Positions 37,401-49,931 are shown, numbered from the stretch's first letter. The stretch is DNA of 64,000 nucleotides from Chloroflexota bacterium (GCA_003451595.1 DMDA01000003.1:9315-73314); one strand, 5' to 3'. Notes: generated from the letters alone by a model not told the origin. A program made the numbers and translations.

Positions 37401-37676
37401 GATGCTATGCACCAGAATCGTCTGACCCGCTTGCCCGCCGCTGCGGTCGGCCAGCTCGCTCTCGGCCAGGGGAATCCACCAGAGATAGTAGTGGTAGCCT
37501 TGCACCGGCGTGCGGCGCCAGCGAGCATTGTAGCCGGTAGTCGTTTTCACATTCGGCGTGCGCCCGCGCGTACCCAACAGCACCTGCGCCCACATCGCCT
37601 TGCGGCGGATCGAGTCGGGCAGGCGCTCGGCGTTGCGCTCATATTGCCGATGCTTGAGTAACCGATAACCGGGCAT
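34458..37676 (-). CDS. SF1 (UvrD/Rep-like) helicase with RelE-like N-terminus and helical C-terminus
   Basis: A 1072-residue ATP-dependent helicase or translocase. Residues 1-70 (YRLLKHRQYERNAERLPDSI to RRTPVQGYHYYLWWIP) look like a RelE/ParE-type fold: two helices, then strands with a basic core. Helicase motifs follow in order: Walker A GLPGSGKT (144-151), Walker B VVDEIQD (350-356), motif III GDESQ (386-390), motif V EIKGLE (544-549) and motif VI VALSRS (589-594). Residues about 640-1072 are predicted helical with TPR-like repeats (EALHLNQQARTLAAELGD) and an acidic end. No nuclease motif is visible. It is followed by the restriction-modification pair and preceded by recF, only 7 bp away. 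A role in DNA repair or phage defence is plausible but unproven. Confidence 0.85.
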   Translation of the reverse strand: MPGYRLLKHRQYERNAERLPDSIRRKAMWAQVLLGTRGRTPNVKTTTGYNARWRRTPVQGYHYYLWWIPLAESELADRSGGQAGQTILVHSIRHHDETDDPIDLISLDEFDEVSLASIDPRFDEQRDVGVYLKTDRMAPATVKGLPGSGKTVALFYLVRDLILQRGLESLLYVTYTARLKRAAREFLAAQAPELEQRIHIRTLTELEKELTGLPAALDPLQELADFRRYLDMQPAAILGGWRRYPAALYTEIRAHILGRTFPVGYPLPAPRVAEAVFSDGAFNLDAYAAARRLTRDEAATAVRLSERLRGDRFFLDQVAAGRALNLLAQSGESAGGRKLPGWLRRIDALVVDEIQDLTLLQIALLAELARMRLRSGDRQLAVVFAGDESQIVQPSGFDWGVTKDLLREVLGANPQEFEFRHQRRSPRNLAYVIDSAWNFYVRLPKQLRPSANRQSFLDDADMELSVATHRPDSREENGRLLICPLPVTMQDASADAARQWRDFVEELADLPGRALIDLNGSVPTLKATEDEAVKAEEVIFDVREIKGLERNTVIVVGLDATFQQAMRLADSSDMPPLFEARRLIDEMRVALSRSTDKLVLLEAPNAPVLAALEIDNLEGHYTMTWEALRDLLRTEQMSEIEVVEGYLDEVDDLIERGRWEQARNRNRRAYEFAVQLADRTLQREAQAQYIQSFLQEAAVHLLHDRLAEALHLNQQARTLAAELGDPAVIDEADEQREALSSAVEMRLHAAQAPATPHGDLAGRYAHLQALAPLVMAVEDARLRRTLDEAMITTGWQWGVMLLKAGPEARKQLATLFTELAAIMRSEADDTGAALAALVAQRYTNLPHASALTGAQVRALLGYIDDSLQALAPLSLDGAAYAFVAHWLEESFAHLGEDHALYYDWAVRAERYNQQAGYPDLDDRLWDLENRVELMYGAHWTTASQDKQLLRFGAFIAAYNGNPHDASLAWEKLGELELAIRQAREAGELERAYHLMRQAGQPIPDALSTAVKLVRQAAQLANKLQNLSKAERRALAEALHALLATLDVPLVSPDDDDALDAEGDDNASAPMLR

Positions 37677-37683
37677 GCTCGTT

Positions 37684-38904
37684 CTAGTTCACCGCCTCTA
37701 CTATACCAGAATGCACACGAAACCGACGTGCGCGTTGGCGGAATGCGGGCGAAAAATCGTCCCAATCTGTCGTCGTGACGATGGCTTGGGGCACATCGTC
37801 GATGACGGCCAGTAATTGACTACGGCGTTCGGCGTCGAGTTCGCTCATCACGTCATCGAGGAGGAGCAACGGTGCGACACCGGTGGCGGTGGTCATCGCA
37901 CGCACTTCCGCCAGCTTGAGCGCGAGTGCGGCGCTGCGCTGCTGACCGCGACTGCCGTAAATGCGCAAGTCGCGCCCGTTGGCCAGCAAGCGCAGATCAT
38001 CACGATGCGGGCCATAGAGCGTCGTCCCCGTGGCCAGCTCGCGGCTGCGGCGCGTCGCCAACTTGCGCAGGTAGACTGCACGCACTGCATCAACATCAAG
38101 CCGAGTCGATGGCAACGCACTCAACAGCCCTTCCCGCAGCAACTCGAACTCCTGGTCAGTCAGCAGGCCGGGGTTGAAACTGGGCAGATAGTGCAGCGTC
38201 AATTGTTCACGCCCGCCGCTGAGTCCGGCGTGGCGTTCGGCGGCGATGGCTTCGAGTTCGAGAAGAAAATTGTGCCGCCGGGTCACAACAATGGCGCCAT
38301 GCTGCACCAGCTTCTCGTCCCAGAACACAAGTTGGGCATCGACGGCAGGCGAAGGACGGGCGTCCTGGTCGCGCAGGGTTTTGAGCAGGCTGTTGCGCTG
38401 CTGCAACACCTGTTGATAAGCAGACAGCGCCCGACAATATGTCTTATCGATCTGACAGAGCGCCACATCGAGATAGCGTCGTCGCTCGCCCGGCCCGCCA
38501 TCGACCAGCTTGATATCCTCTGGCAAGAAAAGCACGGCGCGGAGCAATCCCACCAGATCCATTGCCCGGCGCGGCGCGCCGTTGATCTTGATCTGCTTGG
38601 TGAAGTTGACGCCGTCGCCACGTGGGGTGAGCAATACTTCCAGGCCGAACGTGCGCCCATCGATGTGCACCTGACCCGCCACCCGGCAATAGGGGATCGG
38701 CTCTTCACTGGCCTGCCAGTCGACGATCTCGCGCTCCTGTCCGGCGTGGATGGCCTTGCTGGTGGCGAGCAGGAAAATGGCTTCGAGCAGATTCGTCTTG
38801 CCCTGCGCATTTTGGCCTTGCAGCAGCGTCAATGGTGAGTCGAAAAGCAGGTCGAGATGATGGTAGTTGCGAAAATGGGTCAGGCTCAAGTGCGATAGCA
38901 GCAT
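37684..38904 (-). CDS. recF: DNA replication and repair protein RecF
   Basis: An SMC-like ATPase that binds gapped DNA and loads RecA with RecOR. The protein has 406 residues. Walker A is LLQGQNAQGKTNLLEAI (N-terminus), the ABC-type signature is YGSRGQQRSAALALKLAEVR, and Walker B is PLLLLDDVMSELDAERR. The NYHHLDLLF opening is typical of RecF. Its stop lies 7 bp before the helicase gene start, so the two are likely cotranscribed. recF here is not next to dnaN or gyrB. Confidence 0.95.
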   Translation of the reverse strand: MLLSHLSLTHFRNYHHLDLLFDSPLTLLQGQNAQGKTNLLEAIFLLATSKAIHAGQEREIVDWQASEEPIPYCRVAGQVHIDGRTFGLEVLLTPRGDGVNFTKQIKINGAPRRAMDLVGLLRAVLFLPEDIKLVDGGPGERRRYLDVALCQIDKTYCRALSAYQQVLQQRNSLLKTLRDQDARPSPAVDAQLVFWDEKLVQHGAIVVTRRHNFLLELEAIAAERHAGLSGGREQLTLHYLPSFNPGLLTDQEFELLREGLLSALPSTRLDVDAVRAVYLRKLATRRSRELATGTTLYGPHRDDLRLLANGRDLRIYGSRGQQRSAALALKLAEVRAMTTATGVAPLLLLDDVMSELDAERRSQLLAVIDDVPQAIVTTTDWDDFSPAFRQRARRFRVHSGIVEAVN

Positions 38905-38950
38905 GGCGTCTCAGTGTATACTCCAAGAGGCCGTCTGAACATTCCCTTGC

Positions 38951-39052
38951 CTCGACGCAGAGACGCACAAGGTGCAGAGAGAACCAAGAGTCCCGGCATC
39001 CTCGGACATGCTTGCTCGGCGCGCCGCCACATCTTTGTCTCCCTGCGTCGAG
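38951..39052. repeat. Inverted pair of a CTCGACGCAGAGAC-type motif
   Basis: CTCGACGCAGAGAC at 38951-38964 reappears inverted as GTCTCCCTGCGTCGAG at 39037-39052 in the gap between recF and holA. It could form a long hairpin or be a degenerate intergenic repeat. Confidence 0.5.
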
Positions 39053-39074
39053 AACAATATTGGTTGCGTACTCA

Positions 39075-40139
39075 TCAGCTTCTGACCGATTGACGGCGCG
39101 CGGAAAGGTCAGCAATCAGAAGGTCAAGTTCAGTGTCCTGGTCGGCGCCGGTCTTCATTGCCATATCGACCTCCAGGAGCCGATCTAGAATGTCCTCCAA
39201 CTCCTCGAAGGTGTATTGGTGGGCAAGCGGGAGCGCCTTTTGCACCGGGTAAGCGCCATAACCAAGTTGTTTGGCAATCTCATAGGGATTGGTCTGACCG
39301 GTGGCAAACAGGCTCTTGATCTCGATCAACATGCGGTACTGGCGGGCGATCATGGTGAGCAAATAAATCGGGTTCTGATCGTTGCGCCTCAGTTCACGTA
39401 GGGCGTGCATGGCCTTGGCGCCCTGGCGCTGGCCAAGCGCGTCGGTCATATTCCAAACCAATTCCTCGCTGACGTCAGCCACCATCGTGCGTACATCCTG
39501 CACGGTGATGGGGCGACCATCGGCGTAGAGCGCCAGTTTCTCCAGCTCGTTATCAAGCTGACGCAGGTTGGCGCCAACAAAGTTACAAAGTAAGGCAGCT
39601 GCAGCGCCGTCGATGGCGATATTCTGGGCGCGCGCCCGCGCCTGCAACCATGCAGGCAGCGTTTTGGCATCGGGCGCGGTAAGGGTTTGCTGTTTCACCA
39701 CACCAGCCTGAATGAGCGCTTCCAGCCCGGCGATACGACGCTCAGGGTGGGCGCCCGACGACGGCAAGACATAACCTTTCCACAACCCGCGCCGCTTATC
39801 CACAGAGTTATCCACAAACACGAGAATGCAACTCTCTGGAACGCTGCGCAACCCTTCTAGCAACTGCGCCATTTCGCCATAGACAGCGGCGGCGTCGCTC
39901 TTGCTGGCAGCCATACGTTTCTCGTAGGCGTCGAACAGGCCGCGCACAATCAGCAGGCGACGCTCGCACAGAAACGGCATCATCGCGGCCTCACCCAACA
40001 CCTGCATGGCGTTGCTCTGACCGCCTGCCAGCTCGACTGTGTTCAGCCCGGCCATTTCCGGGTCGCCCAGCGCAGCCTTCTGCGCAGCAAGCCACTCAGC
40101 AGTCAGATATTCGTCGGCGCCCAACAGCAGGTGAATCAT
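39075..40139 (-). CDS. holA: DNA polymerase III delta subunit
   Basis: Opens the beta clamp during clamp loading. The 354-residue protein starts MIHLLLGADEYLTAEWLAAQK, the typical HolA opening, and shows AWLQARARAQNIAIDGAAAALL, GANLRQLDNELEKLALYADG and NPIYLLTMIARQYRMLIEIK, all characteristic of the delta AAA+-like fold; it lacks Walker motifs, as expected. The ATG at 40137-40139 is chosen over an upstream start that lies in a GTG-rich intergenic repeat. No strong ribosome site was found. It is a single gene between recF and the DUF6391-like gene. Confidence 0.93.
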   Translation of the reverse strand: MIHLLLGADEYLTAEWLAAQKAALGDPEMAGLNTVELAGGQSNAMQVLGEAAMMPFLCERRLLIVRGLFDAYEKRMAASKSDAAAVYGEMAQLLEGLRSVPESCILVFVDNSVDKRRGLWKGYVLPSSGAHPERRIAGLEALIQAGVVKQQTLTAPDAKTLPAWLQARARAQNIAIDGAAAALLCNFVGANLRQLDNELEKLALYADGRPITVQDVRTMVADVSEELVWNMTDALGQRQGAKAMHALRELRRNDQNPIYLLTMIARQYRMLIEIKSLFATGQTNPYEIAKQLGYGAYPVQKALPLAHQYTFEELEDILDRLLEVDMAMKTGADQDTELDLLIADLSARRQSVRS

Positions 40140-40205
40140 GGTGATGCGTGTTGTGTGTTGCGTGGTGCGTGGTGCGTCATGAAACACGCACCACGTGACA
40201 CGTTC
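40140..40205. repeat. GTG-rich repeat and inverted repeat upstream of holA
   Basis: The segment contains GCGTGGTGCGTGGTGCG followed by CACGCACCACG, so it can fold back on itself. It separates holA from the DUF6391-like gene. Probably a degenerate intergenic element. Confidence 0.5.
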
Positions 40206-40210
40206 CGTGT

Positions 40211-40702
40211 CTACTCAAACAGGACACGGTAGCCCTTTAGCCCAGCCCCATCCAGCAGCCGCACATCCTTCAGCCAGCGATCACCGATCTGCGCGGAGGT
40301 AGTGTACTGCTGCAAATGTAGCCCCAAGCCAGGGCTGACCACGAGCGTCGGCAACACGAACAGCAGGGCACGTGCGAAACGGCTCATGGGGTGTTGACGC
40401 TTGCCGGCGCTGCCCAGCAACGCTGCCAGCGTGACCAGGACGCCGGTCGTCAGCAGGTTGGTGCCACAGTTGGGATGGATCGCCAGGTGCGCTTCGCCAG
40501 CTTGCAGGCGGAGCATGGCGTCCGCCACGCCCCGGCGCGCCGCTTCCTCCGGGATATCTGCCAGCAGAGTGAAGCCGGCTGGGTCGCTGTAGCCAACCAT
40601 GCGCCGGTTGGGAAAACGCTCCGCCAGGATCGTCAGCGTGGCGTGCTCGATGGCGTGATGCTGCCGTGTGCGGCGAATGATGGCATGCAGGGTTGTGATC
40701 AT
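40211..40702 (-). CDS. DUF6391-like membrane protein
   Basis: A 163-residue protein. The N-terminal half carries HHAIEHATLTILAERFP and GEAHLAIHPNCGTNLLTTGVL, which I recall from DUF6391 proteins. The His and Asn/Cys residues (HHAIEHAT and HPNCGTN) could form a metal-binding or catalytic centre. Two hydrophobic segments follow: LLTTGVLVTLAALLG and FARALLFVLPTLVVSPGLGL. The function is unknown. The ATG at 40700-40702 is adjacent to the long heptamer array; the neighbour upstream is transketolase. Confidence 0.65.
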   Translation of the reverse strand: MITTLHAIIRRTRQHHAIEHATLTILAERFPNRRMVGYSDPAGFTLLADIPEEAARRGVADAMLRLQAGEAHLAIHPNCGTNLLTTGVLVTLAALLGSAGKRQHPMSRFARALLFVLPTLVVSPGLGLHLQQYTTSAQIGDRWLKDVRLLDGAGLKGYRVLFE

Positions 40703-40705
40703 AGG

Positions 40706-40860
40706 TAATTGGAGAATTGAGAGATTAATCGATTGAGCGATTGAGCGATTGGAGATTGGGAGATTAGGAGATTGAGAGATTGCGCGATTGGAGAGCTAGC
40801 TGCACGCCGCTCAATCTCTAATCTCCAATCTCTAATCTCTAATCTCCCAATCTCCTAATC

Positions 40861-40865
<5 letters not shown>
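40706..40865. repeat. Long heptamer array forming an inverted repeat, 3' of tkt
   Basis: About 80 bases of GATTGAG/GATTGGAG units (40730-40797) are followed by about 55 bases of the complementary CAATCTCT/AATCTCC units (40811-40865). The two arms can pair over many heptamers around an AGCTAGCTGCACGC centre. The right arm overlaps the stop codon of tkt by its first bases; the left end reaches the DUF6391-like start. Confidence 0.85.
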
Positions 40866-42906
<2,041 letters not shown>

Positions 42907-42975
42907 TGCTTGGCATCCTCTTTCAAAAGCGGCGCTATTGTATTTCGTTTGTGTTCATGAGCCTTCACCAAAGAT

Positions 42976-43004
42976 ATTGTCTATTAGACACTGCCTATTG
43001 TCAA
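42976..43004 (-). promoter_or_regulatory. Putative promoter of tkt
   Basis: TTGACA (42999-43004) with GACAAT (42976-42981) 17 bases away, read on the minus strand. The -10 element is imperfect. Confidence 0.45.
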
Positions 43005-43144
43005 CTTGATTGAGATGAACAGGTCTACTTCATGTCTGTGCTGTAGGTCGCGCACATTCCGACGGTGAGCGTCACACCAGCGGTGATGACCTACAAGGGA
43101 AACTGCGCCCCATAGTGAAATAAACCCTAGCTTCTTACGTCGGT

Positions 43145-43173
43145 TTGCCGCGCATGGCGCCCCATGCTATGAT
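43145..43173 (+). promoter_or_regulatory. Putative promoter of the sugar ABC transporter operon
   Basis: TTGCCG (43145-43150) and TATGAT (43168-43173) with a 17-base spacer. The predicted start is near 43180, leaving a leader of about 110 bases before the lipoprotein gene. Confidence 0.65.
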
Positions 43174-43193
43174 CGTGTCGCGCGTAACGTTAA

Positions 43194-43228
43194 TCTGATG
43201 CAGGTAACGAGTCTGATGCAGATAACGA
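43194..43228 (+). repeat. Two 17-bp direct repeats in the transporter leader
   Basis: TCTGATGCAGGTAACGA (43194-43210) is repeated as TCTGATGCAGATAACGA (43212-43228), one base difference and 18-base period. The repeats lie just downstream of the predicted transcription start and could be operator sites for a sugar-responsive regulator. Confidence 0.7.
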
Positions 43229-43290
43229 CCGTGCTGCGCCTCAACGTCTACACAACAAAGCTACTTCATGCAATGCAAGGAGGAGAGCCT

Positions 43291-44625
43291 ATGCAGCTCA
43301 AACGAACGATGAGTATTGGCGTGTTGGTATTGGTGATGGCGCTGGTCTTGTCCGCCTGTGCGGGAATTGCCCCACAAGCTGCGGCCCCGACTGGCGAGCA
43401 GGCGGCTGCTGGCGAGACGACCACGATCACGTGGGCATTCTGGGGCAGCCCGGAGGAGGCGGCTTCGCACAAGATGGTGGCGGATGCGTTCATGGCCGAA
43501 CATCCAGAGATTCAGATCGAAATCTGGAATCAGCCGTGGGACGACTATTTCACCAAGATTCAGGCGCTGTGGGCGAGCGGCGACACCAAGGTGATCCCGG
43601 ATGTAGCGTTCCTATGGCCGACCCCGCGCTACGCTGCGGAAGGCGTGCTGGAAAATCTCGACCCATATATCGAGGCCTCCGGCTATGACCTGAATGATTA
43701 CTGGCCCGGTCTGCTGGAGTCGGCCAAGTACCAGGGCAGCGTCTACGGTTTCCCCCGCGACATCGAAGTCAATGTGATCTACTACAATAAGGACATGTTC
43801 GATGCGGCGGGCGTCGCCTATCCAAGCAACGACTGGACGTGGGACGACTTTCTGGCGGCGGCGGAGAAACTGACGCAGAAGGACGCCAACGGCGTGACGA
43901 CCGTCTACGCGCTAGCGGCAGAAGGCGGCAAGTGGGCGAAGTGGGTCAATCAGAATGGCGGCGCCATCCTGGATGACTATGTCAACCCGTCCAAATGCAT
44001 GTTGACCGACCCGGCATCGGTGGCGGGCATCCAGTTCTTTGCGGATCTAATGAACAACGGCTACGCAATGCGTGACGCCGACTTGAGCCAGGCTGGTGGC
44101 GACGCTGCGGTCTTCATGAGTGGGCAGGCGGCCATGATCCTGCAGAACACTAGCCGCGTCTCTGCCTTCAATGCGGCGGGCATGAATTATGACGTAGCGC
44201 CGGCGCCGATTCCGGCTGGCGGCAAGCGCTGGAATGGCGCTGGCGGCGCGGCCTGGGTGATGAGCAGTGGCAGCGACAACAAGGACGCGGCGTGGACTTT
44301 CCTCCAGTGGTTGCAGAGCGCTGGCGGCGGTGAGACGCTCTACACAGAGCGCGGGGAAATCTTCCCGGCTCTACAATCGGTGGCCAACTCACCTGCATTC
44401 ATGACCGACCAGCCGCCTGCCAACAAGGAGGCGATCATTACCGAAGCAGCGGCATCGGATGTTGGCGGCTTTGGCTACTTCCCTGAATGGGACGAACTGA
44501 GCGGCTCGATCATCGAGCCTGGCCTGCAAACCGTTTGGGCGGGCGAAGCGGACGCCGCCAGCGCCGTCGCCGCCATCTGCGCGCAAGCCGACCAGTTCCT
44601 GGCCGACAACGGGTATCCGAAGTAA
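43291..44625 (+). CDS. Sugar ABC transporter substrate-binding lipoprotein
   Basis: A 444-residue extracellular solute-binding protein (family 1). The signal peptide ends in the lipobox LVLSAC. Mature features are the opening TTITWAFWGSPEEAASHKMVADAF, typical for oligosaccharide-binding proteins, IPDVAFLWPTPRYAAEG, and QAAMILQNTSRVSAFN. The ATG at 43291-43293 has AAGGAGGAGAGCCT upstream, an excellent site. Two permease genes follow, but no ATPase gene, so a shared MsmX/MsmK-type ATPase elsewhere is likely. The substrate is probably an oligosaccharide; it cannot be named. Confidence 0.93.
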   Translation: MQLKRTMSIGVLVLVMALVLSACAGIAPQAAAPTGEQAAAGETTTITWAFWGSPEEAASHKMVADAFMAEHPEIQIEIWNQPWDDYFTKIQALWASGDTKVIPDVAFLWPTPRYAAEGVLENLDPYIEASGYDLNDYWPGLLESAKYQGSVYGFPRDIEVNVIYYNKDMFDAAGVAYPSNDWTWDDFLAAAEKLTQKDANGVTTVYALAAEGGKWAKWVNQNGGAILDDYVNPSKCMLTDPASVAGIQFFADLMNNGYAMRDADLSQAGGDAAVFMSGQAAMILQNTSRVSAFNAAGMNYDVAPAPIPAGGKRWNGAGGAAWVMSSGSDNKDAAWTFLQWLQSAGGGETLYTERGEIFPALQSVANSPAFMTDQPPANKEAIITEAAASDVGGFGYFPEWDELSGSIIEPGLQTVWAGEADAASAVAAICAQADQFLADNGYPK

Positions 44626-44635
44626 GTTGAGTGAA

Positions 44636-44750
44636 TAGGAGATTGAGAGATGAGAGACTGGAGATTGGAGACTGGAACTCGCTGTGTGCGGGTGGGTTCG
44701 CTCCAAATTTCCTAATCTCCAATCTCCAATCTCCTAATCTCCAATTTCCC
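44636..44750. repeat. Inverted heptamer arrays between the lipoprotein and first permease genes
   Basis: GGAGATTG-type units (44637-44676) are followed, after a short GC-rich centre, by AATCTCC-type units (44711-44747), which can pair with them. The array begins 10 bases after the lipoprotein stop and ends four bases before the permease ATG, replacing the usual ribosome site. Confidence 0.85.
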
Positions 44751-44753
44751 ACG

Positions 44754-45680
<927 letters not shown>

Positions 45681-45683
45681 ACG

Positions 45684-46541
45684 ATGACAACGATGACGGC
45701 GACGCCCTCCGGTTCCCCCACGCGCATGAGTCTGCCGGCGCGCATCGGGTTACACGCCCTGCTGCTCAGCTTCAGCACCCTCATGCTGGCGCCTTTTGGG
45801 GTGATGGTGCTGGTGTCGTTGATCCCCAATGCGGCGTTTCTAGCGCGCGATTTTTCGCCGTCGAACTTTTCCCTAGACAACTATTTCCGCACCTTTGCGG
45901 TGGCGCCCTTTGGCCGCTATTACTTCAACAGCATTGTGGTGTCGGTCTCTGTGACGACGCTACAGATTCTGATCGCGTCGCTGGCGGCCTTTGCCTTTGC
46001 ACGGTTGCGTTTCCGCGGACGCGAGGCGATCTTCCTCTTCTATCTCGCCACGTTGATGATCCCCTTCCCGGTGACGCTCATCCCTAATTTCCTGATCATC
46101 AAGAATCTTGGCTGGTACGACACCTATCTGGCGCTGATCGTGCCAGGACTCTTCAGTGTCTTCAGCACCTTTCTGCTGCGCCAGTACTACCGTGGCATCC
46201 CGCTCGACTTCGACGAGGCGGCGCGCATGGACGGCGCCTCGAGCCTGCGCATCTGGTGGCAGATCATTGTGCCGTTGAGCGGGCCTGTGCTGGCGACGCT
46301 GGCGATCTTTGTCTTCCAGGGCGTCTGGAACGACTTCCTCTGGCCCCTGGTCGTCACCACTTCGGAGCAGATGCGCACGATCCCGGTGGGGCTGGCGGCG
46401 TTCGTCGGGCAATACAGCACAGCGTGGGACTTACTCATGGCCGGCTCGGTGATCGCACTGCTGCCGGTGCTGGTGATCTACGTGATCGGCCAGAAATGGT
46501 TTGTACAGGGGATTGCGTTGAGCGGGATGGGCGGACGGTAG
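45684..46541 (+). CDS. Sugar ABC transporter permease (MalG-like)
   Basis: A 285-residue inner-membrane permease of the MalG type, with an EAA loop in DFDEAARMDGASSLRIWWQIIVPLSGP. Helices span from IGLHALLLSFSTLMLAPFGVMVL to LPVLVIYVIGQKWFVQGI. It pairs with the MalF-like permease to form the translocation pore. The ATG at 45684-45686 overlaps the preceding gene region closely, indicating coupling. No ATPase gene follows. Confidence 0.92.
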   Translation: MTTMTATPSGSPTRMSLPARIGLHALLLSFSTLMLAPFGVMVLVSLIPNAAFLARDFSPSNFSLDNYFRTFAVAPFGRYYFNSIVVSVSVTTLQILIASLAAFAFARLRFRGREAIFLFYLATLMIPFPVTLIPNFLIIKNLGWYDTYLALIVPGLFSVFSTFLLRQYYRGIPLDFDEAARMDGASSLRIWWQIIVPLSGPVLATLAIFVFQGVWNDFLWPLVVTTSEQMRTIPVGLAAFVGQYSTAWDLLMAGSVIALLPVLVIYVIGQKWFVQGIALSGMGGR

Positions 46542-46592
46542 TTCACGCACCCCGTCCCTCGTCCCGAACGTGAAGCCTCCCGCAACACCTTG

Positions 46593-46621
46593 TTGCACAG
46601 AACGTTTGTGCGGTCTATAAT
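46593..46621 (+). promoter_or_regulatory. Sigma-70-type promoter of the Uma2-HAS-HerA module
   Basis: TTGCAC (46593-46598) and TATAAT (46616-46621) with a 17-base spacer. The -10 box is perfect and lies about 66 bases before the Uma2 ATG, so the module has its own promoter separate from the transporter operon. Confidence 0.75.
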
Positions 46622-46686
46622 AGCTGCCACTGAGGACAGGCATCTTTCCGCCGTGTCGCGTGGGGTGTACATCAGGAGCAAGCAGT

Positions 46687-47478
46687 ATGAGCCAGACCAG
46701 GACTCACGAGCTAGACCAGTATATCATCGACGAGCTAGACATCTCGCACATCGTTACTGAGGACGATTCTCCCGTGGACAATCTCTTTTCTGAGCGCCAG
46801 ATGCGCCTGCTGGTGGATTCGCTGTATGCCTCCTGGGCTGGCCCCGGTGAAGGGCGCACCTTTGTGGCAATGGCAAATGTTGGTGTGTTCTTCCAACTGC
46901 ATTCAGCACCCCTCGTACCTGATGTGTTGGTCAGTATAGACGTAACGCTGCCACCGGAGCCGTGGGAAAAGCGGCACCGTTCCTATTTTGTGTGGGAGTA
47001 CGGCAAGCCGCCAGACATTGTCATCGAGATCGTTTCAAACAAAGTCGGTGACGAGTTGGGAGACAAACTTCTGGACTACGCGCGCATGGGCGTCGGTTAC
47101 TATGTCGTGTACGACCCTGAGCGCTTTGTCAGCCAGACGCCACTGCGCATCTTCACACGCAATAGCCTGCGCTTTGCAGAAGTAACCGACGCCTGGCTAT
47201 CGCAAGTTGGGTTGGGCGTCACGCTGTGGGAAGGCGAATACGAAGGTATGCCGGGGGTCTGGTTGCGCTGGTGCGACCAACAGGGCGTCATTCTGGCAAC
47301 AGGACAGGAAGCATTGATGCAAAGCCAGCAGTTGCTTGAACAGGAACGCCAACGCGCCGAGCAGGAGGCACAACGCGCCGAGCAGGAGGCACAACGCGCT
47401 ACAGCAGCCGAACAGCGCGCCGCAGCCCTGGCCGCAAAACTGGCAGCGCTGGGCATCGATCCGGCAAGCATTGAATAA
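46687..47478 (+). CDS. Uma2-family (DUF820) putative endonuclease with coiled-coil tail
   Basis: A 263-residue protein. The Uma2 fold is a PD-(D/E)xK-type nuclease core; the relevant phrases are APLVPDVLVSIDV, KPPDIVIEIVSNKVGDELGDKLLDYARMGVGYYVVYDP and LVVDSLYASWA-like N-terminal helices. The C-terminus (about 213-260) is a coiled coil built from a 7-residue repeat RAEQEAQ, which shows as a 21-base direct DNA repeat near 47350. Uma2 proteins are common, poorly understood, and often mobile. The HAS-barrel gene follows after 6 bp and HerA after that. The ATG at 46687-46689 has AGGAG upstream. Confidence 0.85.
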   Translation: MSQTRTHELDQYIIDELDISHIVTEDDSPVDNLFSERQMRLLVDSLYASWAGPGEGRTFVAMANVGVFFQLHSAPLVPDVLVSIDVTLPPEPWEKRHRSYFVWEYGKPPDIVIEIVSNKVGDELGDKLLDYARMGVGYYVVYDPERFVSQTPLRIFTRNSLRFAEVTDAWLSQVGLGVTLWEGEYEGMPGVWLRWCDQQGVILATGQEALMQSQQLLEQERQRAEQEAQRAEQEAQRATAAEQRAAALAAKLAALGIDPASIE

Positions 47479-47484
47479 GCCACC

Positions 47485-48093
47485 ATGATGCAGCAGCCCA
47501 TCGGCAAGATCGTCAAATCCAACTCACACATCGACTACGTCTGTCAGGTCTTTGGCGTGGGCGAGACGCCGCAGCCGCCCGCGCCGGAGGATTACAGCTT
47601 CGGTGCGTTCGTGGCCGCTGAGCTTGAGGCGAACGGGGGAACGGGCGCCACGTTGGTGGGGTTGATCTACAACACGCTGCTGATGAATCCAGAGTTCGGC
47701 GCACTCGGTCCGCGCCTCAGCCCGCGCAGCGAGGTCGAAATCTTCTCGCCCGACTATCTGGCGGAAACCGCTACGCTGCTCGGCGTGATCAGCATCGGCT
47801 GGTTCGACGCGGCGGGACGGGCGCAACAGGGCGTGCCCGCGTTGGCGGCGACGGTCAACTGCCCGGTGCGTCTGCTCACGCAAGAGGAGATCATCACCTT
47901 TCACGCCGGCATGGACGGGCAGCCGCAGCTACGCTATGCGCCGCAGTTGCTGGCGCAGAAGCACGCGCTGGTCGCCCCGCTGCTGCTCTCGGTGATCGAC
48001 CGGCTGAGCGATCTCTTCCCGCACAGCCGCAGCCGCCTGGCCGTGATGCGCAACAATGTGGCGTGGAAGAGCATTGTCCAGCCAGCAGGATGA
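47485..48093 (+). CDS. HAS-barrel-like protein associated with HerA
   Basis: A 202-residue protein. Its start PIGKIVKSNSHIDYVCQVFGVG and GAFVAAELEANGG resembles the HAS (HerA-ATP synthase) barrel that also opens HerA proteins, here as a separate gene. The C-terminal half (HALVAPLLLSVIDRLSDLFPHSRSRLAVMR) is helical. Such stand-alone HAS-barrel proteins may act as HerA partners or clamps. It is tightly packed after the Uma2 gene (6 bp) and before herA (168 bp). A NurA nuclease, the standard HerA partner, is not present here. Confidence 0.65.
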   Translation: MMQQPIGKIVKSNSHIDYVCQVFGVGETPQPPAPEDYSFGAFVAAELEANGGTGATLVGLIYNTLLMNPEFGALGPRLSPRSEVEIFSPDYLAETATLLGVISIGWFDAAGRAQQGVPALAATVNCPVRLLTQEEIITFHAGMDGQPQLRYAPQLLAQKHALVAPLLLSVIDRLSDLFPHSRSRLAVMRNNVAWKSIVQPAG

Positions 48094-48261
48094 TGTCGTG
48101 ATTTGTCAGTCTGACACCTGCGTAGGCGCCCGTATTGCAGGCAGCGGGGTGGGAGGCCATTCATTGCACCGTTTTGCTGATGAACTTGAGCGCGGCGCAA
48201 TCGTCATCGTTGAGCCATTTAGAGTCAGAGCGCGCATCTTGCCACTGCGACGAAGAGAATC

Positions 48262-49931
<1,670 letters not shown>

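Noticed and set aside
38905..39074. Possible tRNA or small RNA gene between recF and holA
   Set aside because: The sequence has an inverted motif but no tRNA-like arms or anticodon loop that I can trace.
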